Shown one piece after another: positions 16,033 through 25,612 of a DNA stretch of 64,000 bases. Made by a program: the position numbers and the translations under genes. The DNA is from Hymenobacter duratus (GTDB lineage Bacteria; Bacteroidota; Bacteroidia; Cytophagales; Hymenobacteraceae): assembly GCF_014698995.1 (NCBI RefSeq), contig NZ_JACWZZ010000003.1, forward strand, positions 538,390 through 602,389, read 5' to 3'. Below the pieces are notes generated by a model. It was not told where the DNA came from and ran no database searches. It was given only the letters and a program-made list of their open reading frames with translations. Positions within the stretch are counted from its first letter, which is position 1. Each line of letters starts with the position of its first letter.

Positions 16033-16332
16033 AGGATATTGAAAAATGAATGGAGGATGGATTGCGCTCTAAAGCTACTGCGCTGGATTAGCAGAGTCCG
16101 CTCCCGCGCAAAAGGTGGCATTGCGTCCCGGAAAATCGGCGGCGGAAGGCGTCTCCGGCAGCAGGTGGCGCAATGCCCGCCCCGCCCTCTGGCCCGGCTG
16201 GCAGCCACCTGTTCAACAGAGCTTACATATTCAGGATCAAATATTTATAACGCAAAATATAACCCCGTACCGGTTTATCGAGTTTAACCCCCGCACTCTC
16301 CCCTGCCAGTGCTGATTTCTTTTCCGTTTACC
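16033..16332. other. Divergent intergenic region (300 bp)
   Basis: The region lies between the T9SS cargo gene and the GH13 gene. It contains an AT-rich tract at about 16220-16265 (ATTTATAACGCAAAATATAA), likely to hold one or both promoters, and a 9-bp inverted repeat, GGCATTGCG (16117-16125) with CGCAATGCC (16169-16177). No gene was recognised. Confidence 0.5.
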
Positions 16333-18156
16333 ATGCCTCCCATTTCTTCTCCGCCTACCTCCACCCCCACGCTGCAAGCCGGCATGGGTGCCCTTCCGCA
16401 CGACCACGGTACTACCTTCCGCGTGTGGGCCCCGGCCGCTACTGCCGTTTCGGTGGTAGGGCCTTTCAACGACTGGAACGCCACTACGCACCCGCTGCAG
16501 CACGAAGCCGACGGCTACTGGGCCGCCGATTTTTCGGACCTGCCGGCCGGCACCGAGTACAAGTTCGAGCTGACTACGCCCACCGGCAAGCTTCTCAAAA
16601 ACGACCCCTATGCCCGCCAGGTCACGCACTCGGCCGGCAACTCCATCGTGCCCGACCACAGCTTCGACTGGGAAGACGACCAGTTTGAGATGCCGGCTTG
16701 GAACTCGCTGGTCATCTATGAGCTGCACGTGGGCACCTTCAATGTGAAAGACCCCGAGCAGCCCGGCACTTTTCATGATGTGATTGAAAAGCTGGACTAC
16801 CTGCGCGAGCTGGGCATCAATGCCATTGAAATCATGCCGCCCACCGAGTTTCCGGGCGGCCGCAGCTGGGGCTACAACCCCTCGCACCCGTTTGCGCTGG
16901 AAACCGACTACGGCGGGCCGCAGGCGTTCAAGGAGCTGGTGAAACAGGCCCACCGCCACGGTATTGCCGTCATTCTGGACGTGGTCTACAACCACTTCGG
17001 GCCCGGCGACCTGGACTTATGGCAGTTTGATGGCTGGCACGAAAACGATGGCGGCGGCATCTATTTCTACAACGACTGGCGCGCCGAAACGCCCTGGGGC
17101 CACAACCGCCCCGATTACGGCCGTGACCCGGTGCGGGCCTACATCCGCGACAATGCCCTGATGTGGCTGGAAGACTACCGCGTGGACGGCTTGCGCTGCG
17201 ACTCCATCTCGCACATCCGCAACGTGGATGGCGCCTCCGACCCCTCGCGCGACCTGCCCGACGGCTGGAGCCTCATGAAGTGGATCAACGAGGAGGTGCA
17301 GCGGCACATGCCCTGGAAAATCATGATTGCCGAGGATCTGCAAGGCAATGAGTACATCACGCGCCGCCCCGAAGACGGCGGCCAGGGCTTCTCCAGCCAG
17401 TGGGATGCGGCTTTCGTGAACATCGTCCGCGACGCGCTGGTGACGCCCGAAGATGCTGACCGCGACATGAACCACGTGGCGGACACCATCATCGGTGTGT
17501 ACAACGGCGACGCCTTCCAGCGCATCATCTACACCGAAAGCCACGACGAAGTAGCCAACGGTAAAAGCCGCGTGGCCGAGGAAATCATGCCCGGTAGCGC
17601 GCACTCGTGGTTTCCGAAGAAGCGCGCCACGCTGGGCGCGGCGCTGGTGTTCACGGCCCCCGGCATCCCGATGATGTTTCAGGGCCAGGAGATGCTGGCC
17701 GATGGCTACTTCTCCGACGACTTGCCGCTGCAGTGGGAGCACGCCGAGCAGCACGCCGGCCTCGTGCACCTCTACCGCGACCTGATCAAGCTGCGCCGCA
17801 ACCTGGCCGGCCACACCCGCGGCCTGCAGGGGCAGTACACGGAGGTGCACCACCTCAACAACGACGACAAAACGCTGGCCTTCATCCGCCGCGACCAGTC
17901 GGGGCCCGGCGACACCACCGTGGTGCTCTGCAACTTCGCCGACCGCTCGCACGAAAACTACATTATTGGGCTGCCGCGCGGCGGCCATTGGCGCGTGCGC
18001 TTCAACTCCGACTGGGCCGGCTACGACCAGGAGTTCGGCAACTTCGAGAGCCTCGACACGCTGGCCGAGCCCGGCATCTACGACGACCAGCCCTTCCATG
18101 CCTCGTTCGGGCTGGGCCCGTACTCGGTGCTGATTATTTCGCAGGAGCCGTCGTAG
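16333..18156 (+). CDS. GH13 glycosidase, branching-enzyme-like, with CBM48 (607 aa)
   Basis: Alpha-glucan-active enzyme, probably a 1,4-alpha-glucan branching enzyme type. The N-terminal CBM48 (about 18-105) contains FRVWAPAATAVSVVGPFNDW. The GH13 barrel follows: DVVYNHFGPGD (216-226), nucleophile Asp290 in VDGLRCDS, acid/base Glu334 in MIAEDLQG, and Asp405 in TESHDEVANG. The SHDEV form favours branching enzymes over amylases. No signal peptide is present, so the enzyme is cytoplasmic. ATG 16333 is chosen over an upstream GTG at 16309. It is followed by a terminator and then glycogen synthase, so a glycogen role is likely. A trehalose-pathway GH13 is the main alternative. Confidence 0.85.
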   Translation: MPPISSPPTSTPTLQAGMGALPHDHGTTFRVWAPAATAVSVVGPFNDWNATTHPLQHEADGYWAADFSDLPAGTEYKFELTTPTGKLLKNDPYARQVTHSAGNSIVPDHSFDWEDDQFEMPAWNSLVIYELHVGTFNVKDPEQPGTFHDVIEKLDYLRELGINAIEIMPPTEFPGGRSWGYNPSHPFALETDYGGPQAFKELVKQAHRHGIAVILDVVYNHFGPGDLDLWQFDGWHENDGGGIYFYNDWRAETPWGHNRPDYGRDPVRAYIRDNALMWLEDYRVDGLRCDSISHIRNVDGASDPSRDLPDGWSLMKWINEEVQRHMPWKIMIAEDLQGNEYITRRPEDGGQGFSSQWDAAFVNIVRDALVTPEDADRDMNHVADTIIGVYNGDAFQRIIYTESHDEVANGKSRVAEEIMPGSAHSWFPKKRATLGAALVFTAPGIPMMFQGQEMLADGYFSDDLPLQWEHAEQHAGLVHLYRDLIKLRRNLAGHTRGLQGQYTEVHHLNNDDKTLAFIRRDQSGPGDTTVVLCNFADRSHENYIIGLPRGGHWRVRFNSDWAGYDQEFGNFESLDTLAEPGIYDDQPFHASFGLGPYSVLIISQEPS

Positions 18157-18178
18157 CGCAGGTTCCGGGCTGCATTAT

Positions 18179-18224
18179 AAAGAGGTTCGGGGCGGACGGT
18201 TGTTCGCTCCGAACCTCTTTTTTT
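18179..18224 (+). terminator. Rho-independent terminator after GH13
   Basis: AAAGAGGTTCGG (18179-18190) pairs with CCGAACCTCTTT (18209-18220), followed by a T run to 18224. Confidence 0.85.
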
Positions 18225-18296
18225 CATCCGGCAGCGGCAGCAGAAACTCCCCGGCTTCCCATATCTTGCCGCTCCCACCCACTTTCTCCTTCTACA

Positions 18297-20135
18297 ATGC
18301 AAGTTCCCGCTTCTACTCCTGCCCCCATTGCTCCTGATGCGCTTCTGGTGGAAGTGGCCTGGGAAGTCTGCAACCAGGTGGGCGGCATCTACACCGTTAT
18401 CCGCTCCAAGGTGCCGGCCACGGTGCAGGCCTGGGACGACCGGTACTGCCTGATAGGTCCCTACTTTCCGCAGCAGGCCCAAAGCGAGTTTGAGCCCTTC
18501 GACGACTATCAGCTCTCCACGCTTTCCGACCGGTTTGCCGGGGCCGTGCGCGAAATGCGCAAGCTTGGCTACGAAGTGCATCTGGGCGTCTGGCTCGTAA
18601 CGGGCCGCCCGCGGGCCGTACTCATCAGCCCCTACCAGGCCTACCCGCAGCTGGGCCGGATCAAGTCCGACCTGTGGCACCATCACGGTATCCCGACCCC
18701 GGAAGCCGATGACTTGCTGCACCAGGTAGAGGCTTTCGGGCATCTGGTAAAGGAATTTCTGAAGATTCTGGCCGCCGAAGTAGTGCCTCCGCAGCGGGTG
18801 GTAGCGCACTTCCACGAGTGGATGACGGGCGTGGCCATTCCGGCCCTGCGCCGCGAGCAGGTGCCGCTGCACCTCGTTTTCACGACGCACGCCACGCTGC
18901 TGGGCCGCTACCTGGCCATGAACGACCCCAATTTCTACGAGCACCTGATGCTGGTGGACTGGGAGGCCGAAGCGCGGCACTTCAACATCGAGACGGCCGT
19001 GCGCATTGAGCGCGCTGCCGCCCACGGTGCCCATGTATTCACTACTGTGAGCGAACTGACGGTGCGTGAATGTATTTATCTGCTCGAGCGGATTCCGGAT
19101 GCGGTGCTGCCCAATGGCCTCAACATCGAGCGGTTCGTGGCGCTGCACGAGTTCCAGAACCTGCACCAGCAGTACAAGGGCAAGATCCACGAGTTTGTGA
19201 TGGCGCACTTCTTCCAGAGCTACTCGTTTGATTTGGACAAAACGCTGTACTTGTTCACGAGTGGCCGCTATGAGTACCACAACAAGGGGTTCGACCTGAC
19301 GCTGGAAGCCTTGGCCCGCCTCAACTACCGCCTGCAGCAAAGCGGATTGGAAGGCAACGTGGTGATGTTTTTCATCACGAAGCGGCCCTTCCACAGCATC
19401 AATCCGCAGGTGCTGCAGAGCCGCGCCGTGCTCGATGAGGTGCATGCCACCTGCGAAGCCATTGAGCAGCAGGTAGGCGAGCGGCTCTTCTATGCCGCCG
19501 CCGCCAGCACCGACCATCGCCTGCCCGACCTGAGCAGCATGGTGGACGACTACTGGAAGCTGCGCTACCGCCGAACGCTGCAAAGCTGGAAGACCACCAA
19601 CCTGCCCCCGGTCATCACCCACAACCTCGTCGACGACGCCAACGACGACATCCTCAACTTCGTGCGGCGCGCCAACCTCGTCAACAACCAGCACGACCGG
19701 GTGAAAATCGTGTACCACCCCGATTTTGTGTCGCCGACCTCGCCGCTGTTCGGCATGGAGTACGGGCAGTTTGTGCGGGGCTGCCACCTGGGCATTTTTC
19801 CGAGCTACTACGAGCCCTGGGGCTACACGCCGCTGGAGTGCGTGGCGCGCGGCGTACCGGCCATCACCTCCGACCTCTCCGGCTTCGGCGACTATGTGAT
19901 GCAGAATGTGCCGGCCCACGAAGACAAGGGCATCTATGTGGTGCAGCGTCAGGAGAAAAGCTTCGACGAGTCGGCTGAGGAGCTGACTGAAATTCTGTGG
20001 CAGTTTGTGCTGCTCAACCGCCGGGAGCGAATCATGCAGCGCAACAACGTGGAAAGCAACGCCGAAATCTTCGACTGGAAAAACCTGCGCGTCTACTACG
20101 ACCGTGCCTACGCGCTGGCCCTCGAACGGCAGTAG
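18297..20135 (+). CDS. Glycogen synthase, eukaryote-type GT3 family (612 aa)
   Basis: Elongates alpha-1,4-glucan from a nucleotide-glucose donor. It belongs to the GT3 (GYS) family rather than the bacterial GlgA (GT5): the N-terminus VEVAWEVCNQVGGIYTVIRS is the GT3 hallmark. Other family blocks are VVAHFHEWMTGVAIPALRR, FTTHATLLGRYLA, FTSGRYEYHNKGFDLTLEAL and the C-terminal GIFPSYYEPWGYTPLECVAR, which holds the nucleotide-sugar-binding Glu. It is cytoplasmic. The true start is ATG 18297; the open frame extends upstream only because GC-rich DNA lacks stops. The GH13 neighbour and downstream PEP synthase fit glycogen storage. Confidence 0.92.
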   Translation: MQVPASTPAPIAPDALLVEVAWEVCNQVGGIYTVIRSKVPATVQAWDDRYCLIGPYFPQQAQSEFEPFDDYQLSTLSDRFAGAVREMRKLGYEVHLGVWLVTGRPRAVLISPYQAYPQLGRIKSDLWHHHGIPTPEADDLLHQVEAFGHLVKEFLKILAAEVVPPQRVVAHFHEWMTGVAIPALRREQVPLHLVFTTHATLLGRYLAMNDPNFYEHLMLVDWEAEARHFNIETAVRIERAAAHGAHVFTTVSELTVRECIYLLERIPDAVLPNGLNIERFVALHEFQNLHQQYKGKIHEFVMAHFFQSYSFDLDKTLYLFTSGRYEYHNKGFDLTLEALARLNYRLQQSGLEGNVVMFFITKRPFHSINPQVLQSRAVLDEVHATCEAIEQQVGERLFYAAAASTDHRLPDLSSMVDDYWKLRYRRTLQSWKTTNLPPVITHNLVDDANDDILNFVRRANLVNNQHDRVKIVYHPDFVSPTSPLFGMEYGQFVRGCHLGIFPSYYEPWGYTPLECVARGVPAITSDLSGFGDYVMQNVPAHEDKGIYVVQRQEKSFDESAEELTEILWQFVLLNRRERIMQRNNVESNAEIFDWKNLRVYYDRAYALALERQ

Positions 20136-20167
20136 CCACGCGGCTGCAGCACCGTCTACTGTCACCC

Positions 20168-20201
20168 AAACCTGGCCTCCGGAGCGGAGGCCAGGTTTTT
20201 T
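20168..20201 (+). terminator. Rho-independent terminator after glycogen synthase
   Basis: AAACCTGGCCTCC (20168-20180) pairs perfectly with GGAGGCCAGGTTT (20186-20198) around the 5-nt loop GGAGC, followed by Ts. Confidence 0.9.
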
Positions 20202-20373
20202 GTTGCCGCCGTGGCCCGGCACTCTGAGCGGCGGGATGACAAAAATCAGCCGGGCAGGTGCGGCTGGTCATGGGGCCGGGAGGAGCAAAAGGCCACATTT
20301 AAGCAGGCATTCGAGCGCCAACAGGGCGCCAGCGGCCCGTTTTCTTTTTCCTCCCTTTTGTTCTGCTACTGGT

Positions 20374-22809
20374 ATGGCACACGAAGCGTATGCACTGTTT
20401 TTTCGGGACCTGGCCAACGATAAAGTCGCACTGGTAGGGGGCAAGAATGCCTCGCTGAGTGAGATGTTCAACCGGCTGACCCCGCAGGGTATCCAGGTGC
20501 CGAATGGCTTTGCCACCACGGCCGCCGCGTACTGGCTGTTTCTGGATGAAAACCACCTACGCGAACCCCTAGCGGCGCTGCTGGCGCAGGTAGAAGCCGG
20601 AGACTTTGGCAACCTGCAGCAGGTGGGAGCCCAGGCACGGGCGCTGCTGCAGGCGGCCCGGCTGCCCGCGCCGGTGGCCACGGCCATCTGCCAGGCCTAC
20701 CAGGAGCTACGGGCCGGCTACCCTGTCGAAATTCAGGTGGCGGTGCGCAGCAGCGCCACCGCCGAAGACCTGCCCACGGCCAGCTTTGCCGGCCAGCACG
20801 ACTCGTTCCTGAACGTGCGGGGCGAGCAGGAGCTGCTGCAAGCCTGCCAGCGCTGCTTCGTGTCGCTGTTCAACGACCGGGCCATCAAGTACCGCCTCCA
20901 GCACGGCTTCGACCATCTGCGGGTGGCCCTGTCGGTGGGCGTGCAGACGATGGTACGCTCCGACCTGGCGTCGGCCGGCGTGGCGTTTACTATCGAACCC
21001 GAAACCGGCCACGAAAACCTGATGTACCTGACCGGCAGCTGGGGCCTGGGCGAAAACGTGGTGCAGGGTGCCGTAAATCCCGACGAGTTTTACCTGTTCA
21101 AGCCGGCCGTGCGCAGCGGCAACCAGGCACTGGTCAGCCGCAAGCTCGGCGACAAGGCCAAAACCATGGTCTATGCCCAACCGGCCGGCGCAGAAGCGGG
21201 CGGCATCGAAAACACAGATACTCCGGCCGAAAAGCGCGCCACCTTCGTACTCACCGACGCCGAAGTGGAGCAGCTGGGCCGCTGGTTTGTGCAGATTGAG
21301 GACCACTACGGCATGCCCATGGACATTGAGTGGGCGAAAGATGGCCTTACCAACACCCTGTACATTGTGCAGGCCCGCCCCGAAACCATCCACCACGGCA
21401 GCAAAGCCCTGCGCCTGCACGAGTACCACCTCACCCAGAAAGGGCCGGCGCTGGCCACCGGCAAGGCTGTGGGCAGCCAGATTGCCGCCGGCATTGCGCG
21501 GCTCATTGCCTCACCGGCCGAAGGCCACCGCCTGCAGCCCGGCGACATCCTCGTGACGGACATCACCAGCCCCGACTGGAACACCGTGCTGAAGAAAGCG
21601 GCCGTCATCGTCACGAACAAAGGCGGCCGCACCAGCCACGCCGCCATTGTGGCGCGCGAGCTGGGCCTCTCGGCCGTGGTCGGCACCCTCAATGCCACCG
21701 ACAGGATTCAGGACGGCCAGCGCATCACGGTTTCCTGCGCCGAGGGCGACGAGGGCCAGGTATTTGCCGGCGAGCTGTCCTGGCAGGAAACCGACCTCGA
21801 CTTGGCGCAGGTGGCCCTGCCCCGCACCAGCCCGCTGCTCATTCTCGCCGACCCCGACCGGGCCCTGCAGCTGGCCCGCTACCCCAGCCAGGGCGTGGGC
21901 CTGATGCGCATGGAGTTTGTCATCAACAACACCATTCGGGTGCACCCGATGGCGCTGGTGGCTTTTGACACGCTGCAGGACGCGGCGGCCCGGCAGGAAA
22001 TCGAGCAGCTCACGGCCCACTACCCCAGCAAGCCCGAGTACTTCGTGGACAAGCTGGCCCAGGCCATTGGCTTTGTAGCGGCGGCCTTTTACCCGCGCGA
22101 GGTGATTGTGCGCCTCAGCGACTTTAAGACCAACGAATACGCCAACCTGCTGGGCGGCCGGCAGTTTGAGCCCACCGAAGAAAACCCGATGCTGGGCTTC
22201 CGCGGTGCCTCGCGCTACTACAGCCCCCAGTACCGCGAAGGGTTTCGGCTGGAGTGCGAGGCCCTGCGGCGCGTGCGCCTGAACATGGGCCTGACCAACG
22301 TGAAGGTGATGGTGCCTTTCTGCCGCACCGTGGCCGAGGGCCGGCAGGTGGTGGCTCTGATGGAAGAGTTTGGGCTGAAGCGGGGCGAGCAGGGCCTGCA
22401 GGTGTATGTGATGGCCGAAATTCCGAGCAACGTGATTCTGGCGGAGGAGTTTGCCGCTGTCTTCGACGGGTTTTCCATCGGCTCCAACGACCTCACCCAG
22501 CTCACGCTGGGCATCGACCGGGATTCGGCTATTGTCAGCCACCTCTTCGATGAGAACAACGAAGCCGTGCTGCGCATGCTGGCCCAGGTCATCCGAACGG
22601 CCCGGGCCTGCGGGCGCCCCATCGGGCTGTGCGGGCAGGCCCCGAGCGACTACCCCGCCTTTGCCCGGTTCCTGGTGGAGCAGGGCATCAGCAGCATTTC
22701 CTTCACCCCAGACGCGCTGCTCAAAGGCCTCGACAACATGGTGCAGGCCGAGCAGGACCTGGCCCGCCAGGCCCCCACCGCCGAAGCCGTGCTGGCCGTA
22801 CCCGCCTGA
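20374..22809 (+). CDS. ppsA: Phosphoenolpyruvate synthase
   Basis: Converts pyruvate, ATP and water to PEP, AMP and phosphate, the entry step of gluconeogenesis from pyruvate. The length, 811 aa, matches the family. Domains are the ATP-binding N-domain (about 15-340, with VGGKNASLSEM and AVRSSATAEDLPTASFAGQ), the swivelling phosphohistidine domain with His422 in GGRTSHAAIVAREL, and the PEP/pyruvate barrel with GLMRMEFVINN, FCRTVAEG and GLCGQAPSDYPAF. The start is ATG 20374. It follows the glycogen synthase gene after a terminator, so it is a separate but functionally matched unit. Confidence 0.95.
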   Translation: MAHEAYALFFRDLANDKVALVGGKNASLSEMFNRLTPQGIQVPNGFATTAAAYWLFLDENHLREPLAALLAQVEAGDFGNLQQVGAQARALLQAARLPAPVATAICQAYQELRAGYPVEIQVAVRSSATAEDLPTASFAGQHDSFLNVRGEQELLQACQRCFVSLFNDRAIKYRLQHGFDHLRVALSVGVQTMVRSDLASAGVAFTIEPETGHENLMYLTGSWGLGENVVQGAVNPDEFYLFKPAVRSGNQALVSRKLGDKAKTMVYAQPAGAEAGGIENTDTPAEKRATFVLTDAEVEQLGRWFVQIEDHYGMPMDIEWAKDGLTNTLYIVQARPETIHHGSKALRLHEYHLTQKGPALATGKAVGSQIAAGIARLIASPAEGHRLQPGDILVTDITSPDWNTVLKKAAVIVTNKGGRTSHAAIVARELGLSAVVGTLNATDRIQDGQRITVSCAEGDEGQVFAGELSWQETDLDLAQVALPRTSPLLILADPDRALQLARYPSQGVGLMRMEFVINNTIRVHPMALVAFDTLQDAAARQEIEQLTAHYPSKPEYFVDKLAQAIGFVAAAFYPREVIVRLSDFKTNEYANLLGGRQFEPTEENPMLGFRGASRYYSPQYREGFRLECEALRRVRLNMGLTNVKVMVPFCRTVAEGRQVVALMEEFGLKRGEQGLQVYVMAEIPSNVILAEEFAAVFDGFSIGSNDLTQLTLGIDRDSAIVSHLFDENNEAVLRMLAQVIRTARACGRPIGLCGQAPSDYPAFARFLVEQGISSISFTPDALLKGLDNMVQAEQDLARQAPTAEAVLAVPA

Positions 22810-22901
22810 CCGGGATAGCGCCGGCCTGCCCGGTCCCGGTATCCGGCTTTGCCTTTCTGCCGTAGTATACCGGAAGCGGTATTCTGTCTTATTTTCTTCT
22901 G

Positions 22902-23657
22902 ATGGATAGCACGTTACTCACCGAAACCGGAGCCATTGCGGGCTTCGCCGGTCGGTTTTTCCGGGAAGGGTTCCGGCCCCGCTACGAGGTGCAGGAACTG
23001 CTCTACCAGTGCTACGTCATCGGCTACCAGTCGCTGCCGCTGGTGGGCATCACGGGCTTCATCATGGGCATCGTCCTGACGCTGCAGAGCCGGCCCACCA
23101 TGGCCCAGTTCGGGGCTGAGTCCTGGATTCCGACTATGGTGGGCCTGACCATCATCCGGGAAATGGGTCCCATCATCACGGCCCTGATTTTTGCCGGCAA
23201 AATCGGCTCCAGCATCGGGGCCGAACTGGGCTCCATGCGCGTGACCGAGCAGATTGACGCTATGGAAGTGTCGGGCACCAACCCATTTAAGTACCTGGTG
23301 GTTACCCGGGTGCTGGCCACTACGCTCATGCTGCCGGTGCTCACGCTGCTGGCCGATGCCATTGCCCTCTACGCCTCCTACCTCGGCATCAACATTAAAG
23401 GCGTCACGACACTGGCGTTGTTCGTCAACAACATTCTCTCGCGGCTCACCTTCGGCGACGTGCTGCCGGCGGTCCTGAAAACCTTCTTTTTCGGGTTCGT
23501 CGTCGGCATTATTGGCTGCTACAAGGGCTACTATTCCAACAAAGGCACCGAGGGCGTGGGCCGGGCGGCCAATTCGGCCGTCGTGGTGTCGTCGCTGGTT
23601 ATTTTCATTCTCGATTTGCTGGCCGTGCAGATTACCGGCCTGCTAGGCCTGAACTGA
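22902..23657 (+). CDS. mlaE: MlaE family lipid ABC transporter permease
   Basis: Inner-membrane permease of the MCE/Mla phospholipid transporter, which keeps outer-membrane lipid asymmetry. At 251 aa it is normal for MlaE. It has an amphipathic N-terminal helix (YEVQELLYQCYVIGYQSLPL), the conserved REMGPIITALIFAGKIGSSI (about 84-103) and GAELGSMRVTEQIDAMEVSG (about 104-123), and about five hydrophobic segments ending GLLGLN. The stop codon overlaps the mlaF start (TGATG), so the two are translationally coupled. Confidence 0.94.
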   Translation: MDSTLLTETGAIAGFAGRFFREGFRPRYEVQELLYQCYVIGYQSLPLVGITGFIMGIVLTLQSRPTMAQFGAESWIPTMVGLTIIREMGPIITALIFAGKIGSSIGAELGSMRVTEQIDAMEVSGTNPFKYLVVTRVLATTLMLPVLTLLADAIALYASYLGINIKGVTTLALFVNNILSRLTFGDVLPAVLKTFFFGFVVGIIGCYKGYYSNKGTEGVGRAANSAVVVSSLVIFILDLLAVQITGLLGLN

Positions 23658-24448
23658 TGCCTGCCCCCATGCCCCTACCAGCACCGCGGCCCGCCGCTGC
23701 CGCCGCGACTCCGGCTCCGGCCGAGGCCGTGCTGACGGTGGAGCACGTCAGCAAATCGTTCGGCAGCAACCACGTGCTGCAGGACTTCTCGCTTACGCTG
23801 TACCGCGGCGAAAACGTGGTGGTACTGGGCAAATCCGGCTCCGGCAAGTCGGTGCTGATCAAGTGCATCATCGGGCTGCTGCCGGTAGATGCGGGCCGCA
23901 TCCGAGTACTAGGCCAGGATGTGGCGACCCTCAACCACGCGGCTATGGACCAGTTGCGGGCCCGTGTAGGCTTTCTGTTCCAGAGCAATGCGCTTTACGA
24001 CTCGATGACCGTGCGCGAAAATCTGCTGTTTCCGCTGCGGCGGCACTGGCTGGCGCACCGCCGCAGCGAGGAAGCCGAGCTGGTGCGGCAGGCCCTCGCC
24101 GATGTGGGGCTGGAAGACACCGCCAGTAAGATGCCGGCCGAGCTGTCGGGTGGGATGCGCAAACGCATTGCGCTGGCCCGCACCCTCATTCTGCGGCCCG
24201 AAATCATTCTCTACGACGAGCCTACCACTGGCCTCGACCCCATTACGGCCCGCGAAATAGACGAGCTGATCCGGGAGGTGCAGCAGAAATACACCACCTC
24301 ATCCCTGATTATCTCGCACGACATGAACTGCGTGCGCCTGACCGCCAACCGCGTGGCCCTGCTGGTAGATGGTCACTGCTACGCCGAGGGCACCTACACC
24401 GACCTGCTCCACCGCCCCGATCCCATCGTTCACGCGTTTTTCTCCTGA
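23657..24448 (+). CDS. mlaF: MlaF family ABC transporter ATPase
   Basis: Cytoplasmic ATPase of the Mla lipid transporter. Walker A is LGKSGSGKSVLIK (about 56-68), the Q-loop lies near FLFQSNALYDSMTV, the signature is LSGGMRKRIALA, Walker B is IILYDEPTTGLDP, and the H-loop His is in IISHDMN. The first 27 residues are a Pro/Ala-rich extension beyond the usual fold. The ATG overlaps the mlaE stop by one base. The product is 263 aa. Confidence 0.94.
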   Translation: MPAPMPLPAPRPAAAAATPAPAEAVLTVEHVSKSFGSNHVLQDFSLTLYRGENVVVLGKSGSGKSVLIKCIIGLLPVDAGRIRVLGQDVATLNHAAMDQLRARVGFLFQSNALYDSMTVRENLLFPLRRHWLAHRRSEEAELVRQALADVGLEDTASKMPAELSGGMRKRIALARTLILRPEIILYDEPTTGLDPITAREIDELIREVQQKYTTSSLIISHDMNCVRLTANRVALLVDGHCYAEGTYTDLLHRPDPIVHAFFS

Positions 24449-24517
24449 AGCCGCACGCATTTCCGGCCCGCACCGGCTTCCGCCACACCTCTCACCGCTG
24501 TTGCACTCCCCCTCCCC

Positions 24518-25495
24518 ATGCCTGCCGAACGTACCGCCAGTAATCATATTCGCCTGGGCCTGTTCGTGCTGGCCGGTCTGGGGTTCCTGCTGGTGACCCT
24601 GTTCCTACTCGGGCGCAAGCAGAATATGTTCGGCGACAGGCTGCAGTTGCAGGCCGATTTCCGCAACGTCTCGGGACTACTCACCGGCAACAACGTCCGG
24701 CTGGCTGGCATCGACGTGGGAACGGTGCGTCGCATCCGCATCCTGAACGACAGCACCGTGCGTGTAACGATGGACCTGAACCGCGACGTGCAACCCTTCC
24801 TGCGAAAAAACACAGTGGCCTCTATCGGCACCGACGGGCTGGTGGGCAACACCATTGTCAACCTGACCGGCACGCCCGCGCCTGCCCCGCCCGTAGAGCC
24901 CGGCGACGTTCTGCGCACCACCACCCCGCTGGCCCTCAACGATATGCTCAGCACCTTCGACGTGTCGAACCGAAACCTGGTGGGCATCACGCAGGATCTG
25001 CGCCAGATAACGAGCAAGCTCAACCACAGTGACGCATTCTGGCAGCTGCTCAACGACCCGCAGCTGACGACCAGCATCCGCCGCACCATGCAGCATGCCG
25101 AGGCGGCCACCAGCCAGCTGGGGCAGGCCTCTGCGGATATCCGGCTGCTCACGCACGGCATCCGGGCGGGGCGCGGGCCAGCGGGCTACCTGCTCACTGA
25201 TACGGCATTTGCCGGGCAACTCCGCCATGCCTCGCGCCAGCTCGCCACCACCTCCGATACGCTGGCGGCCACGCTGGCCGGTCTGCAAAAGCAGACCCAA
25301 ACGCCCAACGGGCCTCTACACACGCTCCTCGCCGATACTGCCCTGAGCCAGCAGCTGCGCCAGAGTATGCGCCACGTAGAGCAAGGCACCGCCGACTTCA
25401 GCCAAACCATGGAAGCGCTGCAGCACAATTTTCTGGTTCGCGGCTATCTGCGACGTCAGCAGAAAAAACAGCAGCCTTTGCCCCAGCACCCATAG
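24518..25495 (+). CDS. mlaD: MlaD/MCE-domain substrate-binding protein
   Basis: Membrane-anchored MCE protein that forms the periplasmic lipid channel on the MlaEF core. One N-terminal membrane helix lies at about residues 12-31 (LGLFVLAGLGFLLVTLFLLG). The MCE domain covers about 38-115 (GLLTGNNVRLAGIDVGTVRR). A long helical C-terminal region (about 145-310, with repeated coil-like TSQLGQASADIRLL and ATLAGLQKQTQTP) could form the hydrophobic tunnel. At 325 aa it is longer than Escherichia coli MlaD and typical of Bacteroidota. It lies 69 nt after mlaF. Confidence 0.92.
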   Translation: MPAERTASNHIRLGLFVLAGLGFLLVTLFLLGRKQNMFGDRLQLQADFRNVSGLLTGNNVRLAGIDVGTVRRIRILNDSTVRVTMDLNRDVQPFLRKNTVASIGTDGLVGNTIVNLTGTPAPAPPVEPGDVLRTTTPLALNDMLSTFDVSNRNLVGITQDLRQITSKLNHSDAFWQLLNDPQLTTSIRRTMQHAEAATSQLGQASADIRLLTHGIRAGRGPAGYLLTDTAFAGQLRHASRQLATTSDTLAATLAGLQKQTQTPNGPLHTLLADTALSQQLRQSMRHVEQGTADFSQTMEALQHNFLVRGYLRRQQKKQQPLPQHP

Positions 25496-25552
25496 CACGG
25501 CAAGCAGCCACGCAGCGGCAGCGTGGACAGACCGGCGGGCGGCTCAAAAAAA

Positions 25553-25583
25553 ACTCCCGGCCGCACAGGATGCAGCCGGGAGT
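25553..25583 (-). terminator. Terminator of the fasciclin gene (minus strand)
   Basis: ACTCCCGGC (25553-25561) pairs with GCCGGGAGT (25575-25583). On the minus strand the stem is followed by a long T run (the A run at 25546-25553 on the plus strand). Confidence 0.8.
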
Positions 25584-25612
25584 CAGGCAGTTAGACAGGA
25601 ACCAAGGCCTGC

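Noticed and set aside
18078..20222. 714-codon open frame antisense to the glycogen synthase gene
   Set aside because: Long antisense frames are expected in GC-rich coding DNA. The translation has no family-like sequence, and the plus-strand gene is certain.
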